From Sphingomonas cannabina (GTDB lineage: Bacteria > Pseudomonadota > Alphaproteobacteria > Sphingomonadales > Sphingomonadaceae), in the NCBI RefSeq assembly GCF_021391395.1, contig NZ_CP090059.1, positions 977,001-1,041,000 on the forward strand: a DNA stretch of 64,000 bases, written 5' to 3'. Position 1 is the first letter of the stretch; every line of letters starts with the position of its first letter. Position numbers and translations under genes: made by a program. The notes under the pieces were generated by a model, which had not been told where the DNA came from, searched no databases, and saw only the letters and a program-made list of their open reading frames with translations. Positions 54,852-63,366 of the stretch are shown piece after piece.

Positions 54852-57484
54852 ACAGGGTCGCATCTTCACCGGCGCCGTTTTGGGCGGAGCCGATCGAATC
54901 GCTCTTCGCGAGGTTCGCCACGGGAGCCGACGGCCTCGCGGAGGAGGAAGCCGCTGCGCGGCTGGCGCGGTGCGGCGCGAATGCGATCGACGGGAAGGAA
55001 CATCTGTCCGCGCCGCGCCTGCTCATCCGGCAGTTCGCCAATCCGCTCGTGCTGATCCTGATCTTCGGCGCAGGCGTCTCGATGGCACTTCGCCAATGGG
55101 TCGACTCCTCGATCATCCTTGCGATCGTGCTCGGCAGCGGGTTGTTGAGCTTCTTCCAGGAATTCCGGGCATCACGGGCGGTGCTCGCGCTCCGTGCCCG
55201 CCTCGCCCTGTTCGCAACGGTGCTGCGCGACGGCGTGGCCGAGACCAAGCCGGTCACGGACATCGTGCCCGGCGACATAGTGCTGCTGGCCGCGGGCAAT
55301 CTCGTGCCTGCCGACGCGCGGGTGATCGAGGCCAATGATTTCCTCGTGACCGAGGCGGCGTTGACAGGCGAATCGCTGCCGGTCGAGAAGTCTCCCTGCG
55401 CCGTTTCCGCCGATGCGCCGGTCTCCGGGCGAACCAACGCCGTCTTCATGGGCGCGTCCGTCCGCAGCGGGACAGCGCGCGTGCTCATCACCGCCACCGG
55501 CGGCGGCACCGAGTTCGGCTCGATCGCGGCGAGGCTCCGCGAGCAGGAACCGGAGACCGATTTCGCGCAGGGCGTGCGGCACTTCGGCACGATGCTGCTG
55601 CGGGTGATGATCGTGATCGTGCTCGCGGTGCTGACGGTCAACCAGCTGCTCGGCCGGCCGGTCACCGAGTCGCTGCTGTTCGCGGTCGCGCTTGCGGTGG
55701 GGCTGTCGCCGGAGCTGTTGCCGGCGATCATCAGCGTCACGCTGTCGGCGGGCGCGCGGCATCTGGCGCGCGGCGGCGTGATCGTCCGCCGGCTCGAGGC
55801 GATCGAGAACCTCGGCAGCATGGACGTGCTGTGCACCGACAAGACCGGTACGCTCACAGAGGGCGCGGTGTCGCTTGCCGGGGCGCTCGGTGCCGCCGGT
55901 GCGTCCGACTGCCGCGTCCGGGACGCAGCCTTTCTCAACGCGCATTTCGAAAGCGGGATCGCCGATCCGCTCGACGCGGCGCTCTGTGCGGCGGCCGAGC
56001 ACGACGGCTGGACGCCTGGAAGCACGATCAAGCTCGGCGAGATCCCCTATGACTTCCAGCGCCGGCGGCTCAGCGTCATCGTCGCACAGGCATCCGCTGC
56101 CGCACGCATGGTGACCAAGGGCGCCTGTGCTGACGTGCTCGCGGTCTGCACGCAGGTCGCGATGCTGGACGGCACGGTCGCGCTTGACGCTGCCTGGCGA
56201 GCGCGGATCGAGTCCTTGGTCCGTGCGCAGGGCGAAGCGGGCCTGCGCGTGCTGGCCGTCGCCGAGCGGGAGCTCACGCCGGCGGCGTCATGGTCGCGGG
56301 ACGACGAGCGCGACATGGTCCTGCTCGGCTTCCTCACCTTCCGGGATCCGCCCAAGCCGGACGCCGGCAAGGCGATCGCCGACCTCGCCGCGCTGGGAAT
56401 CACGGTCAAGCTGATCAGCGGCGACAATCGCCACGTCACCGCGCATGTCGCGGCCGAGGTGGGGCTCGACCCGACGGCGATGCTGACCGGCGCCGAGATC
56501 GCGGCGATGAGCGCGCCGGCGCTGGCGCACAAGGCAGCGCGCGCCCAGCTGTTCGTCGAGATCGATCCGCAGCAGAAGGAGCGGATCGTCCGCGCGCTCC
56601 AGCGCGCCGGCCACGCGGTCGGCTTCCTCGGCGACGGGATCAACGACGCGCCGGCGCTGCACGTCGCCGACATCGGCATCTCGGTCGATCAGGCGGTCGA
56701 TGTCGCCCGCGAGAGCGCCGACATCGTCCTGCTGCGGCGCGATCTCGACGTGCTGCGGCAAGGGGTCGAGGATGGGCGACGTATTTTCGCCAACACCCTC
56801 AAATATATCGCGATCACCACCAGCGCCAATTTCGGCAACATGGTCAGCATGGCGCTGGCGACGCCGCTGCTGCCGTTCCTGCCGCTGCTCCCCAAGCAGA
56901 TCCTGCTCAACAATTTCCTGTCCGACCTCCCGTCGGTCGCGATCTCGACCGATCGGGTCGATCCCGAGCATGTCGCGTGCCCGCAGCGTTGGGACATGCG
57001 CGAGATCCAGCGCTTCATGGTCGTGTTTGGACTGGTGAGCAGCGCGTTCGACCTTTTGACCTTCGCGCTGCTGTTGATCGTGTTGCGCGTGGATGCGGTG
57101 GTGTTCCAGACGGTGTGGTTTCTCGTGTCGTTGCTGACCGAGCTCGTCGTGGTTCTGATCCTGCGCACGCGCCGGCCGGCGCTGCGCAGTCGCCCGAGCC
57201 GGCTCCTGCTCTGGGGCACGATCGCGACATCCGCCGCGGCGCTGGTGCTCCCCTGGACGGGGGAACCCGCCCGCTTGTTCGGCCTCGTACCGCTTAGCTT
57301 CAGCCTGCTCGGCACCAGCCTCGCGGTCGTGCTCGCCTACGCCGCCGCGACCGAGGCCGCCAAGCGCCGCTTCTACGCGCACGCCACTACGCAACACTCC
57401 TACTTCTTCCGTCCCAAGCGACACGCGAGAGTCGGTGGCCGGGCCAAGGTGCCCCGGCGCTTCGGATCAGGAGACGGCATATGA
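54848..57484 (+). CDS. mgtA: MgtA-type P-type ATPase
   Basis: 878-residue P3B-like pump. N-terminal cation domain (GLAEEEAAARLARCGANAIDGKEH), actuator LTGESLPVEKS, M4 LSPELLPAIISVTLSAGARHLARGGVIVRRLEAIENLGSMDVLCTDKTGTLTEG, hinge GDGINDAPALHVADIGISVDQAVDVARESADIVLLRRDLDVL and a C-terminal NxFNN-like LLNNFLSDLPSVAISTDRVDPE. The PELLP and QNxGAMD-like motifs match magnesium importers MgtA/MgtB. No leader peptide or riboswitch is possible because the start overlaps the upstream gene. The symbol marks the subfamily. Confidence 0.88.
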   Translation: MNRVASSPAPFWAEPIESLFARFATGADGLAEEEAAARLARCGANAIDGKEHLSAPRLLIRQFANPLVLILIFGAGVSMALRQWVDSSIILAIVLGSGLLSFFQEFRASRAVLALRARLALFATVLRDGVAETKPVTDIVPGDIVLLAAGNLVPADARVIEANDFLVTEAALTGESLPVEKSPCAVSADAPVSGRTNAVFMGASVRSGTARVLITATGGGTEFGSIAARLREQEPETDFAQGVRHFGTMLLRVMIVIVLAVLTVNQLLGRPVTESLLFAVALAVGLSPELLPAIISVTLSAGARHLARGGVIVRRLEAIENLGSMDVLCTDKTGTLTEGAVSLAGALGAAGASDCRVRDAAFLNAHFESGIADPLDAALCAAAEHDGWTPGSTIKLGEIPYDFQRRRLSVIVAQASAAARMVTKGACADVLAVCTQVAMLDGTVALDAAWRARIESLVRAQGEAGLRVLAVAERELTPAASWSRDDERDMVLLGFLTFRDPPKPDAGKAIADLAALGITVKLISGDNRHVTAHVAAEVGLDPTAMLTGAEIAAMSAPALAHKAARAQLFVEIDPQQKERIVRALQRAGHAVGFLGDGINDAPALHVADIGISVDQAVDVARESADIVLLRRDLDVLRQGVEDGRRIFANTLKYIAITTSANFGNMVSMALATPLLPFLPLLPKQILLNNFLSDLPSVAISTDRVDPEHVACPQRWDMREIQRFMVVFGLVSSAFDLLTFALLLIVLRVDAVVFQTVWFLVSLLTELVVVLILRTRRPALRSRPSRLLLWGTIATSAAALVLPWTGEPARLFGLVPLSFSLLGTSLAVVLAYAAATEAAKRRFYAHATTQHSYFFRPKRHARVGGRAKVPRRFGSGDGI

Positions 57485-58131
57485 GAAGCGACAGCCAGCT
57501 GCAGCAGGACGTCATCGACCAGCTGTCCTGGGCTCCCGACGTCGAGCATGGCCATATCGGCGTCACCGCCCGCGACGGTGTGGTAACGCTCATCGGCCAT
57601 GTTCCCAGCTACGCGATGAAGCTTGCGGCCGAGCGCCTCACCCGCGGCGTCAAAGGCGTGAAGGCGGTGGCGCAGGAGATCGATGTACGCCTGCCGAGCG
57701 AACCCAAGACCTCGGACGACGAGATCGCCGGACGGATCGTGCGGCTTTTCGAATGGGACGCGCGCATCCCCGAGGACAAGATCTCGGTCAAGGTCGAGAG
57801 GGGATATGTGACGCTCACCGGCGAGGTCGAGTGGAACTATCAGAAGCAGGCCGCCTACACCGCCGCCGGCCGCATCAGCGGCGTGCGTGGCGTAGCGAGC
57901 TACATCACGGTGCAGCCGAAGCCCGCGCCGGCCGATCTGCACGAACGCATCCTGGCCGCGCTCAAGCGCTCGAGCGAGGTCGACGCGAGTACGATCACCG
58001 TCCGCGTCGACGGTGGCAAGGTCACGCTCGGCGGTGCGGTACGCGGCTGGAACGAGCGCCGCACGGCGGAGGCGGCCGCGTGGGCGGCACCCGGCGTGCT
58101 GGCGGTCGAGGACGAGATCATCCTTGCGTGA
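57481..58131 (+). CDS. Triple BON-domain protein
   Basis: 216 residues made of three BON repeats (HIGVTARDGVVTLIGHVPSYAMKLAAERLTRGVKGVKAVAQEI; ISVKVERGYVTLTGEVEWNYQKQAAYTAAGRISGVRGVASYI; ITVRVDGGKVTLGGAVRGWNERRTAEAAAWAAPGVLAVEDEI). No signal peptide, so cytoplasmic, unlike OsmY. BON domains bind lipid or other ligands. Four-base overlap with mgtA ends the operon; a similar three-BON protein lies at 62202. Confidence 0.92.
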   Translation: MRSDSQLQQDVIDQLSWAPDVEHGHIGVTARDGVVTLIGHVPSYAMKLAAERLTRGVKGVKAVAQEIDVRLPSEPKTSDDEIAGRIVRLFEWDARIPEDKISVKVERGYVTLTGEVEWNYQKQAAYTAAGRISGVRGVASYITVQPKPAPADLHERILAALKRSSEVDASTITVRVDGGKVTLGGAVRGWNERRTAEAAAWAAPGVLAVEDEIILA

Positions 58132-58137
58132 AGCCCG

Positions 58138-58166
58138 GCTCCCGGCCCGCTAAGCGCGCCGGGAGC
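58138..58166. terminator. Hairpin between convergent BON and usp genes
   Basis: GCTCCCGGC / GCCGGGAGC, 9-bp stem with an 11-base loop, midway in the 47-bp gap between two convergent stops. A bidirectional terminator is likely, although no T-run is present. Confidence 0.5.
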
Positions 58167-58178
58167 GCCCGCCTGTCC

Positions 58179-59006
58179 TCAGTGCGAGAGGAGCACGGGG
58201 ATGATCGCGTTCGACAGGAGGTCGCGCGTCACCCCGCCGAATGCGGTCTCGCGCAGCCGCGAATGCATATAGGCGCCGACGACGAGCAGGTCCGCCTGCC
58301 GCCGCCGGGCATGGTGCTCGAGCACCTCCGCGACGCGCGACCAATCCCCTTCCGGCAGCGCGAAGGTCGAGACATCGAAGCCGTGCCGGACGAGATGGCG
58401 CTGGGCTTCGGCAACGGTGGCGAGTGCATTGGCGTCGCCGGGATTGGCGCCGACGGTGACGAGCTCGACGCGTGCGCCGGGCTCGGCGATCGCCACCAGG
58501 TCGTGCACGGCGCGATTGGCTTCGGGCGACGCCTTCCAGCCGACGATCGCGTGGCGGATGCGGCCGAGCGGCTTGTTCGGCGGCAGCAGCAAGAGCGGCG
58601 TCCCGGTGGAAAGGAGCAAGGTGTCGAGCACACGGCGGCGCAGCCATGGCACCTCCCAGCACTCCTCCGTGCCGACGACGCAGAGGTCGGCGAGCGGCCG
58701 GCTCAGCCTCAGGTCCTGCGGGATCCATGCGACGTCGTCGCGAAGCCCGTAGACCTCGACCGGACAGGTCGCTTCGGCGACGAGCTTGCGCACCTCGGCG
58801 AGGCGCGCTTCCTCGTCGCGGCGAAGCTCGTCCTCGGGAAGGTAGAGCGCGCCGAGCGGCGCGAACTCGGCAGCGAGCAGCGGTCCGGCGGAGAGGGTAA
58901 CGACCTCGCAATAGGCGCCGAAGCTTTCCCCGAGCGCGACCGCCGCTTTGAGGAAGGGCTCGGTCCGTTTGGCGTTGTCGATGACGAACAGCAGATCCTT
59001 GATCAT
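58179..59006 (-). CDS. Universal stress protein, two Usp domains
   Basis: 275 residues (MIKDLLFVIDNAKRTEPFLKAAVALGESFGAYCEVVTLSAGPLLAAEFAPLGALYLPEDELRRDEEARLAEV...IRHAIVGWKASPEANRAVHDL). Paralogue of the protein at 28919. The terminal loop VGAYMHSRLRETAFGGVTRDLLSNAIIPVLLSH has a His where the second ATP-motif Gly should be. Single gene, divergent from the host-attachment-like gene. Confidence 0.92.
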   Translation of the reverse strand: MIKDLLFVIDNAKRTEPFLKAAVALGESFGAYCEVVTLSAGPLLAAEFAPLGALYLPEDELRRDEEARLAEVRKLVAEATCPVEVYGLRDDVAWIPQDLRLSRPLADLCVVGTEECWEVPWLRRRVLDTLLLSTGTPLLLLPPNKPLGRIRHAIVGWKASPEANRAVHDLVAIAEPGARVELVTVGANPGDANALATVAEAQRHLVRHGFDVSTFALPEGDWSRVAEVLEHHARRRQADLLVVGAYMHSRLRETAFGGVTRDLLSNAIIPVLLSH

Positions 59007-59057
59007 GACTCGCTCCTTTCGCGTGCGGAGCGAAGCGCCAATGCGCCGGCGATGCGC

Positions 59058-59073
59058 TTGGGAATGTTCCGTA
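59058..59073. promoter_or_regulatory. Candidate FixJ-like site k, towards usp
   Basis: TTGGGAATGTTCCGTA (minus: TACGGAACATTCCCAA), 51 bp upstream of the usp at 58179-59006. Clear near-palindrome. Confidence 0.55.
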
Positions 59074-59133
59074 GTGGCGGCGGCAATGGAGCGATGCCCA
59101 GCGGCTTCAAGCGCCCTTTCCGTCTGCGGCCAC

Positions 59134-59149
59134 TACGGGCAATTGCGCA
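59134..59149. promoter_or_regulatory. Candidate FixJ-like site l, towards host-attachment gene
   Basis: TACGGGCAATTGCGCA, 57 bp upstream of the gene at 59207. With site k it gives one site per divergent gene; both are preceded by GGCCAC or GCCAC on their own strand. Confidence 0.5.
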
Positions 59150-59206
59150 TTTCCGCGTGGACGTGCCTGGCGAATGCTCTCCTTCGATCGATCGAGGGAG
59201 GTTCAG

Positions 59207-59569
59207 ATGCTGATTCCGCACGGCGCCTTGGTGCTGGTGCTCGACGATGACCATGTCCGCCTGCTCCGCAACCGTGGCCGCGACCATCAACCCGACTTCG
59301 AGCTCGTTCCTGCCCGGCTGCTGACCCGCGCGCTTGGCGACGGTCCGGCCGATCCGCGGCGAAGATTGACGGAGGTCCTGGACACGATCGCGCCGCTGCT
59401 GGCCGCCGGAACGCCGCTCCTGCTGGTGGCGCCGTCGCGGACGCTGGGTGGGCTGCGCGATGCGCTTCCCAAGGCCTATCGCGGGCACGTCGTCGCCGAG
59501 ATCGCCAAGGACCTCACCCGCTGCCCGCCGGCCGAGCTCGCCGAGCGCCTGCACATGGCGCACGCATGA
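59207..59569 (+). CDS. Host-attachment-protein family (AtsE-like), short
   Basis: 120 residues from MLIPHGALVLVLDDDHVRLLRNRGRDHQPDFELVP behind GGGAGG; an in-frame upstream start lacks a ribosome site. The family pattern is PLLLVAPSRTLGGLRDALPKAYRGHVVAEIAKDLTRCPPAELAERL. The family is named after an Agrobacterium attachment gene; biochemical function is unknown and it is structurally related to release-factor/Rnase-like folds. Overlaps the L,D-transpeptidase start by four bases. Confidence 0.82.
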   Translation: MLIPHGALVLVLDDDHVRLLRNRGRDHQPDFELVPARLLTRALGDGPADPRRRLTEVLDTIAPLLAAGTPLLLVAPSRTLGGLRDALPKAYRGHVVAEIAKDLTRCPPAELAERLHMAHA

Positions 59570-60516
59570 GGCCCGGGCGCCTTGGCAGGCTGCTGCTCGC
59601 TCTCGCCTGCGCGGCGCCAGCGGTTGCGCAGCAGGTGGTGGTGCCGGTGGCGCCGGGAAGCATCATCGAAACTGCGCAGCGGCTCAAGCCGGGCGAGTTC
59701 CTCTGGACCCCGCAGGTGGCGCCGCAGGGCCCTGTGGTGCTGATCGTCAGCATCGCCGGCCAGCGTGCCGTGCTCTATCGCAACGGCGTGCCCATCGCGG
59801 TGACGACGGTATCGACCGGCCGCCCGGGCTATGAGACGCCGACCGGGGTGTTCACCGTGCTCCAGAAGGAGGTCGAGCATTATTCGAGCCTCTACGACGA
59901 TGCGCCGATGCCCTATATGCAGCGCCTCACCTGGGGCGGCGTCGCTCTGCATGCCGGAAGCCTGCCGGGCTATCCGGCATCGCACGGCTGCATCCGGCTG
60001 CCGCCCGCGTTCGCCAAGCTGCTTTATGGCGTGACGCGGCTGGGGATGACGGTTGTCGTCACCGATGCGCGCGACCTGCCTCGGCTCGCGCCGGCGGGGG
60101 ACCCACTCCGGGGCAAGGCCGGCGCCGCCCCTCCGGGGGAAAGCTGGTGGCATCCCGAGCTGGCACCCGACGGACCGGTATCGATCGTGATCAGCGCAGC
60201 CGACCGCCGCGTGGTCGTCCTGCGGAACGGGCGGGAGATCGGGCACGCCGCGGTGACGATCGCCGGACGTGTGGAGGCGACCACCGCCTATGTCCTCGCC
60301 GATGGCGACGGTGCGAAGCGGCAATGGTTCAGCGTGGCGCTCCGGCCGGACGCGAAAGCCGATCCGGTTCCGCCGCGATTCTGGGACGGCTTCGGTGTCG
60401 ATCCGGCGTTCCGCCGGGTAGTGGCGGCGATTGTAACGTCCGGCACGACGGTCGTGCTGACCGGGGAAAGCCTGGTTGCGGGAAGTCCGCCGTTTACGGT
60501 CCTGGAGGAGAATTAG
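59566..60516 (+). CDS. Periplasmic L,D-transpeptidase (YkuD)
   Basis: 316 residues, signal peptide to about VAQQ (20-23). YkuD domain (about 55-170): LIVSIAGQRAVLYRNGVPIAVTTVSTGRPGYETPTGVFTVLQKE...GGVALHAG and SHGCIRLP, with His129, His140 and nucleophile Cys142. Makes or edits 3-3 peptidoglycan cross-links. The C-terminal half (PVSIVISAADRRVVVLRNGREIGHAAVTIAGRVEATTAYVL) looks like a second, degenerate YkuD-type repeat without the catalytic Cys. Translationally coupled to the upstream gene. Confidence 0.9.
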   Translation: MRPGRLGRLLLALACAAPAVAQQVVVPVAPGSIIETAQRLKPGEFLWTPQVAPQGPVVLIVSIAGQRAVLYRNGVPIAVTTVSTGRPGYETPTGVFTVLQKEVEHYSSLYDDAPMPYMQRLTWGGVALHAGSLPGYPASHGCIRLPPAFAKLLYGVTRLGMTVVVTDARDLPRLAPAGDPLRGKAGAAPPGESWWHPELAPDGPVSIVISAADRRVVVLRNGREIGHAAVTIAGRVEATTAYVLADGDGAKRQWFSVALRPDAKADPVPPRFWDGFGVDPAFRRVVAAIVTSGTTVVLTGESLVAGSPPFTVLEEN

Positions 60517-60628
60517 GCAATCCGTGCGGACGACCGGCGCACGACGGCACTGGCAATGGGACATCCGACCGACTGCCTCGGGCACTGTCCGGCGGCGCAT
60601 GGGTGCCGCGCAAGGTCGAGCGATGGAG

Positions 60629-62191
60629 TCAGCGCGGTAGCGCCTCGACGGCGTGCTGCACGGTATCGAGTGCCGCTCGGCGCGCCGCGTCGGTCGGCAG
60701 CGCGGCGAGGCGCGAGTCGAGCAATTCGCGCAGCGCCGCCTGACGGCTCGACAGGTCCTCGCCGGCGACGAGCGCGGGGGCGTCGGCGCGCGGCGCAGCG
60801 CTGCGAATAGCGCGGGCCTGCGGCGCAAGCCGGAAGGATTCGCCGAGCACCGGTACGATCGGGGCGGGAATGCCGGGAAGCTGCGCCGCATCGGCGGCAA
60901 GCCGGTCGAGCGCGGGGGTCTCGCCATGGTCCAGGAACAGGTTGCCGCGGATCGGCGCGCGGGCTGCGATCCATCGCAGCAGCCCTGCCCGATCGGCGTG
61001 CGCCGAATAGGCGTCGAGCGACTCGATGTGCGCGCGGACGCGGACGTCGGCGCCGGAGATGCGAACCAGGCGGGCGCCGCTTTCGAGGACTGCTCCCAGC
61101 GTGCCGCGCGCCTGATAGCCGACGAACAGCACGGTCGAATCGGCCCGGGGCAGGTTGCGCAGCAAATGGTAGCGGACGCGGCCGCCGGTACACATGCCCG
61201 ACCCTGCGATGATCACCGCCCCGGAGATGCGGTTGAGCATCTTGGATTCGTCGACGCTGCGGGTGAAGCGGATCTTGGGATGGTCGAATGGGGAGGGGCC
61301 GCGGCGCGGGGGGGTGTCGTAGCGCCGGTAGGCACGCGTCACCTTGTCGGCGAGCGGTGCGTCGATGAACACCGGGACTGGCGTGAGCCGGCCCGAATCG
61401 AACAGTGTCACGAAATCCTCGATCAGCAGCTGGGTGCGCTGGAGCGCGAAGGCGGGGATGACGAGATTGCCGCCGCGCGCCAAGGCCGCCTCGGCCGACT
61501 TTGCCAGCCGCTCGCGCCGCGCTTCCTCGGTGGGAACGACGCGGTCGCGATCGCCATAGGTCGCCTCGCAAACGACATGATCCCAGCCGCCCTCCGGCGC
61601 CGGCGGATCGGCGAGTTTCGTCGCGCCGTCGCCGATGTCGCCCGAGAAAAGCAGGGCCTGGCCATCGAGGCGGAGCTCGACTGAGGCGGCGCCGAGGATG
61701 TGATGCGCATCCCAGAAGCGCAGCTCGAGCCCGGGGAGCGGCTCGTGCCACTTGCCCGCGCGCAGCGTCTCGACCTGCGCCACCAGCTCGGTCACGTCCT
61801 CGAAATCGTAGAGCGGCTCGAACGGCGGCAGCCCGCTGCGATCGGGGCGCTCGTTGCGCCGTTCGGCATCGGAGGCCTGCAGCTTGGCGGCATCCATCAG
61901 CAACGGTCCGAGCAGCTGGCGGTTGGGCGGCAGGCACAGCACGGGCGCGCGCAGCCCTTCGCGAACCAGCAGCGGCAAGCGGCCGGCATGGTCGAGGTGC
62001 GCGTGGGTCAGCACGACCAGGTCGAGATCGCGCGGATCGAACGGCAGCAGCTCGTAGTTCAGCGTCTCCAGCGTGCGCGAGCCCTGGAACAGGCCGCAGT
62101 CGACGAGCACGCGATGACGTGTTCCGCGCAGTTCCATGCATGACCCGGTGACCGCGCCGGCGGCGCCGTGGAAGATCAGTTCAAGCGGCAT
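60629..62191 (-). CDS. Beta-CASP metallo-beta-lactamase (RNA-processing-type) protein
   Basis: 520-residue MBL-fold hydrolase. THAHLDHAG (62-70) gives the zinc ligands, followed by DAHHILGAAS, SGDIGDG, the beta-CASP insertion (ERLAKSAEAALARGGNLVIPAFALQRTQLL..., SGMCTGGRVRYHLL) and the C-terminal SAHAD. It matches the bacterial YSH1/CPSF-73-like group, predicted ribonucleases. It has an extra C-terminal 60 residues. Ten bases upstream of the BON gene stop; the same strand order suggests co-transcription with it. Confidence 0.9.
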   Translation of the reverse strand: MPLELIFHGAAGAVTGSCMELRGTRHRVLVDCGLFQGSRTLETLNYELLPFDPRDLDLVVLTHAHLDHAGRLPLLVREGLRAPVLCLPPNRQLLGPLLMDAAKLQASDAERRNERPDRSGLPPFEPLYDFEDVTELVAQVETLRAGKWHEPLPGLELRFWDAHHILGAASVELRLDGQALLFSGDIGDGATKLADPPAPEGGWDHVVCEATYGDRDRVVPTEEARRERLAKSAEAALARGGNLVIPAFALQRTQLLIEDFVTLFDSGRLTPVPVFIDAPLADKVTRAYRRYDTPPRRGPSPFDHPKIRFTRSVDESKMLNRISGAVIIAGSGMCTGGRVRYHLLRNLPRADSTVLFVGYQARGTLGAVLESGARLVRISGADVRVRAHIESLDAYSAHADRAGLLRWIAARAPIRGNLFLDHGETPALDRLAADAAQLPGIPAPIVPVLGESFRLAPQARAIRSAAPRADAPALVAGEDLSSRQAALRELLDSRLAALPTDAARRAALDTVQHAVEALPR

Positions 62192-62201
62192 GGGGAGGTC
62201 C

Positions 62202-62849
62202 TCAGGCGGCGTTCAGCAAATTCTCGACGCGGACAACGCCAGGCGCGGCGCGCGCAGCCTGTTCGGCTGCCTTGCGGCAGGCGGCGCCGTCGAGCGCGCC
62301 GCGCAGCCGGACTACGCCCGCCTCGATCTCAATGTCGATCGCCGCCGCCTCGGCCTCGACGAGCTGCTCGAGTGCGGCGAGGATGCGGCCGCGCAGGTCG
62401 GCGACGCTGGGCGGACCCGACACCTCGATTCGGTCGACGACGTGGGTCACCCCGCCGATGCGGGCCGCAGCGGATCGCGCCGCCTCGCGCTGATAGCCCC
62501 AGTCCACGGCACCGCTGAGCGTCACTCGCCCCTCGGCGACGGCCACGTCGAGCACGCCCGCCGGCACGGCCGCGTCCAGCATAAGGATCGCCCGCACGCG
62601 CTCGGCGATCTCTGCATCGGTGGGCGAGCCGAGCGCCGGGTCGATGGCGATGCCGTCGAAGGCGCGTCGCAGGGCCGGGACGCGGCGGGCGGCGGCGAGT
62701 GCCGCCTGCTTGGCGGTGAGGTTGGGTAGGGAGCCCGATACCACGGCCACGCCATCGCTGACGGTCACATGCAGATGCGCCGCACCGACTCGCGCATCAT
62801 GATCCAGCTCGTAGAGCACGTCCCGCTTCAATCGCGCATCGTCCGCCAT
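62202..62849 (-). CDS. Triple BON-domain protein
   Basis: 215 residues, three BON repeats (HLHVTVSDGVAVVSGSLPNLTAKQAALAAARRVPALRRAFDGI; LDVAVAEGRVTLSGAVDWGYQREAARSAAARIGGVTHVVDRI; IDIEIEAGVVRLRGALDGAACRKAAEQAARAAPGVVRVENLL). Paralogue of the protein at 57481. A GGGAGGTG ribosome site precedes the ATG. First gene of the pair with the beta-CASP protein. Confidence 0.92.
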   Translation of the reverse strand: MADDARLKRDVLYELDHDARVGAAHLHVTVSDGVAVVSGSLPNLTAKQAALAAARRVPALRRAFDGIAIDPALGSPTDAEIAERVRAILMLDAAVPAGVLDVAVAEGRVTLSGAVDWGYQREAARSAAARIGGVTHVVDRIEVSGPPSVADLRGRILAALEQLVEAEAAAIDIEIEAGVVRLRGALDGAACRKAAEQAARAAPGVVRVENLLNAA

Positions 62850-62900
62850 CTGCACCTCCCTCGACCGGGCCATGGTGGGCAATCCGGCGGTCGCGCTGAA

Positions 62901-62916
62901 TCCGTGATCTGCCGGA
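62901..62916. promoter_or_regulatory. Candidate FixJ-like site m
   Basis: TCCGTGATCTGCCGGA (minus: TCCGGCAGATCACGGA), 52 bp upstream of the BON gene. The symmetric ends TCCG/CGGA are exact. Confidence 0.45.
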
Positions 62917-62973
62917 GCATTTCGGCCGAGCGTCAAGAATGGCGCCTTGCAGCCGCGCCGCCGACGATAGCAA

Positions 62974-63207
62974 TCAAGCGCCATTGCCATTGCCATTGCC
63001 ATTGCCATTGCCATCGCCATCGCCGTCGCCGTCAGGTGCGGGCCGCTCCGGCGGCGCGGTGTCGGGCGATCCTTCCTCCGGCGCGGGGGGCGGGCATTCG
63101 GGCGCCGCCGGCGCGCCGCGTTCGGTCGGCCAATGCGGCGGCGGCGCCTCCGGCGGGGCGTGGGGATCGACCGTGTCGGGCGGCGGAATGAGCGGTGATT
63201 TTGCCAT
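62974..63207 (-). CDS. Proline-rich low-complexity protein with DG/NG repeat tail
   Basis: 77 residues: MAKSPLIPPPDTVDPHAPPEAPPPHWPTERGAPAAPECPPPAPEEGSPDTAPPERPAPDGDGDG... ending in five NG pairs. A GGAGCCG ribosome site is present and a candidate regulatory site lies upstream. The Pro-rich body is probably disordered. No known family; small Pro-rich proteins occur next to stress genes. The coding tail is a hexamer microsatellite. Confidence 0.55.
   Translation of the reverse strand: MAKSPLIPPPDTVDPHAPPEAPPPHWPTERGAPAAPECPPPAPEEGSPDTAPPERPAPDGDGDGDGNGNGNGNGNGA
62979..63032. repeat. Hexanucleotide tandem repeat
   Basis: Nine consecutive 6-base units: GCCATT five times, GCCATC twice, GCCGTC twice. 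They encode NG and DG pairs on the minus strand. Identical units at one end and diverged ones at the other suggest slippage growth. Confidence 0.85.
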
Positions 63208-63262
63208 CGTTCGGCTCCTTGGGGATATGGGCCGAAGATGCCGCGCTGGGCGTCCGAGGCCA

Positions 63263-63278
63263 TCCGCAATCCTACGAA
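63263..63278. promoter_or_regulatory. Candidate FixJ-like site n
   Basis: TCCGCAATCCTACGAA, 56 bp upstream of the Pro-rich gene start and about 90 bp from the divergent lipoprotein gene. Confidence 0.35.
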
Positions 63279-63366
63279 GCGGCGCCGAGCTCATCCGGGC
63301 AACTACGCATTGGGTTCGCGGCTCATTTTGGGTCTGATCTCCGTCGGCCTTTGATGGAGGAACCCA

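Noticed and set aside
54700..54860. Mg-sensing leader or riboswitch before the mgtA-type gene
   Set aside because: The gene starts inside the end of the upstream coding region, which leaves no leader.
62979..63032. Possible CRISPR-like repeat
   Set aside because: Units are 6 bp with no spacers; it is a microsatellite inside a coding frame.
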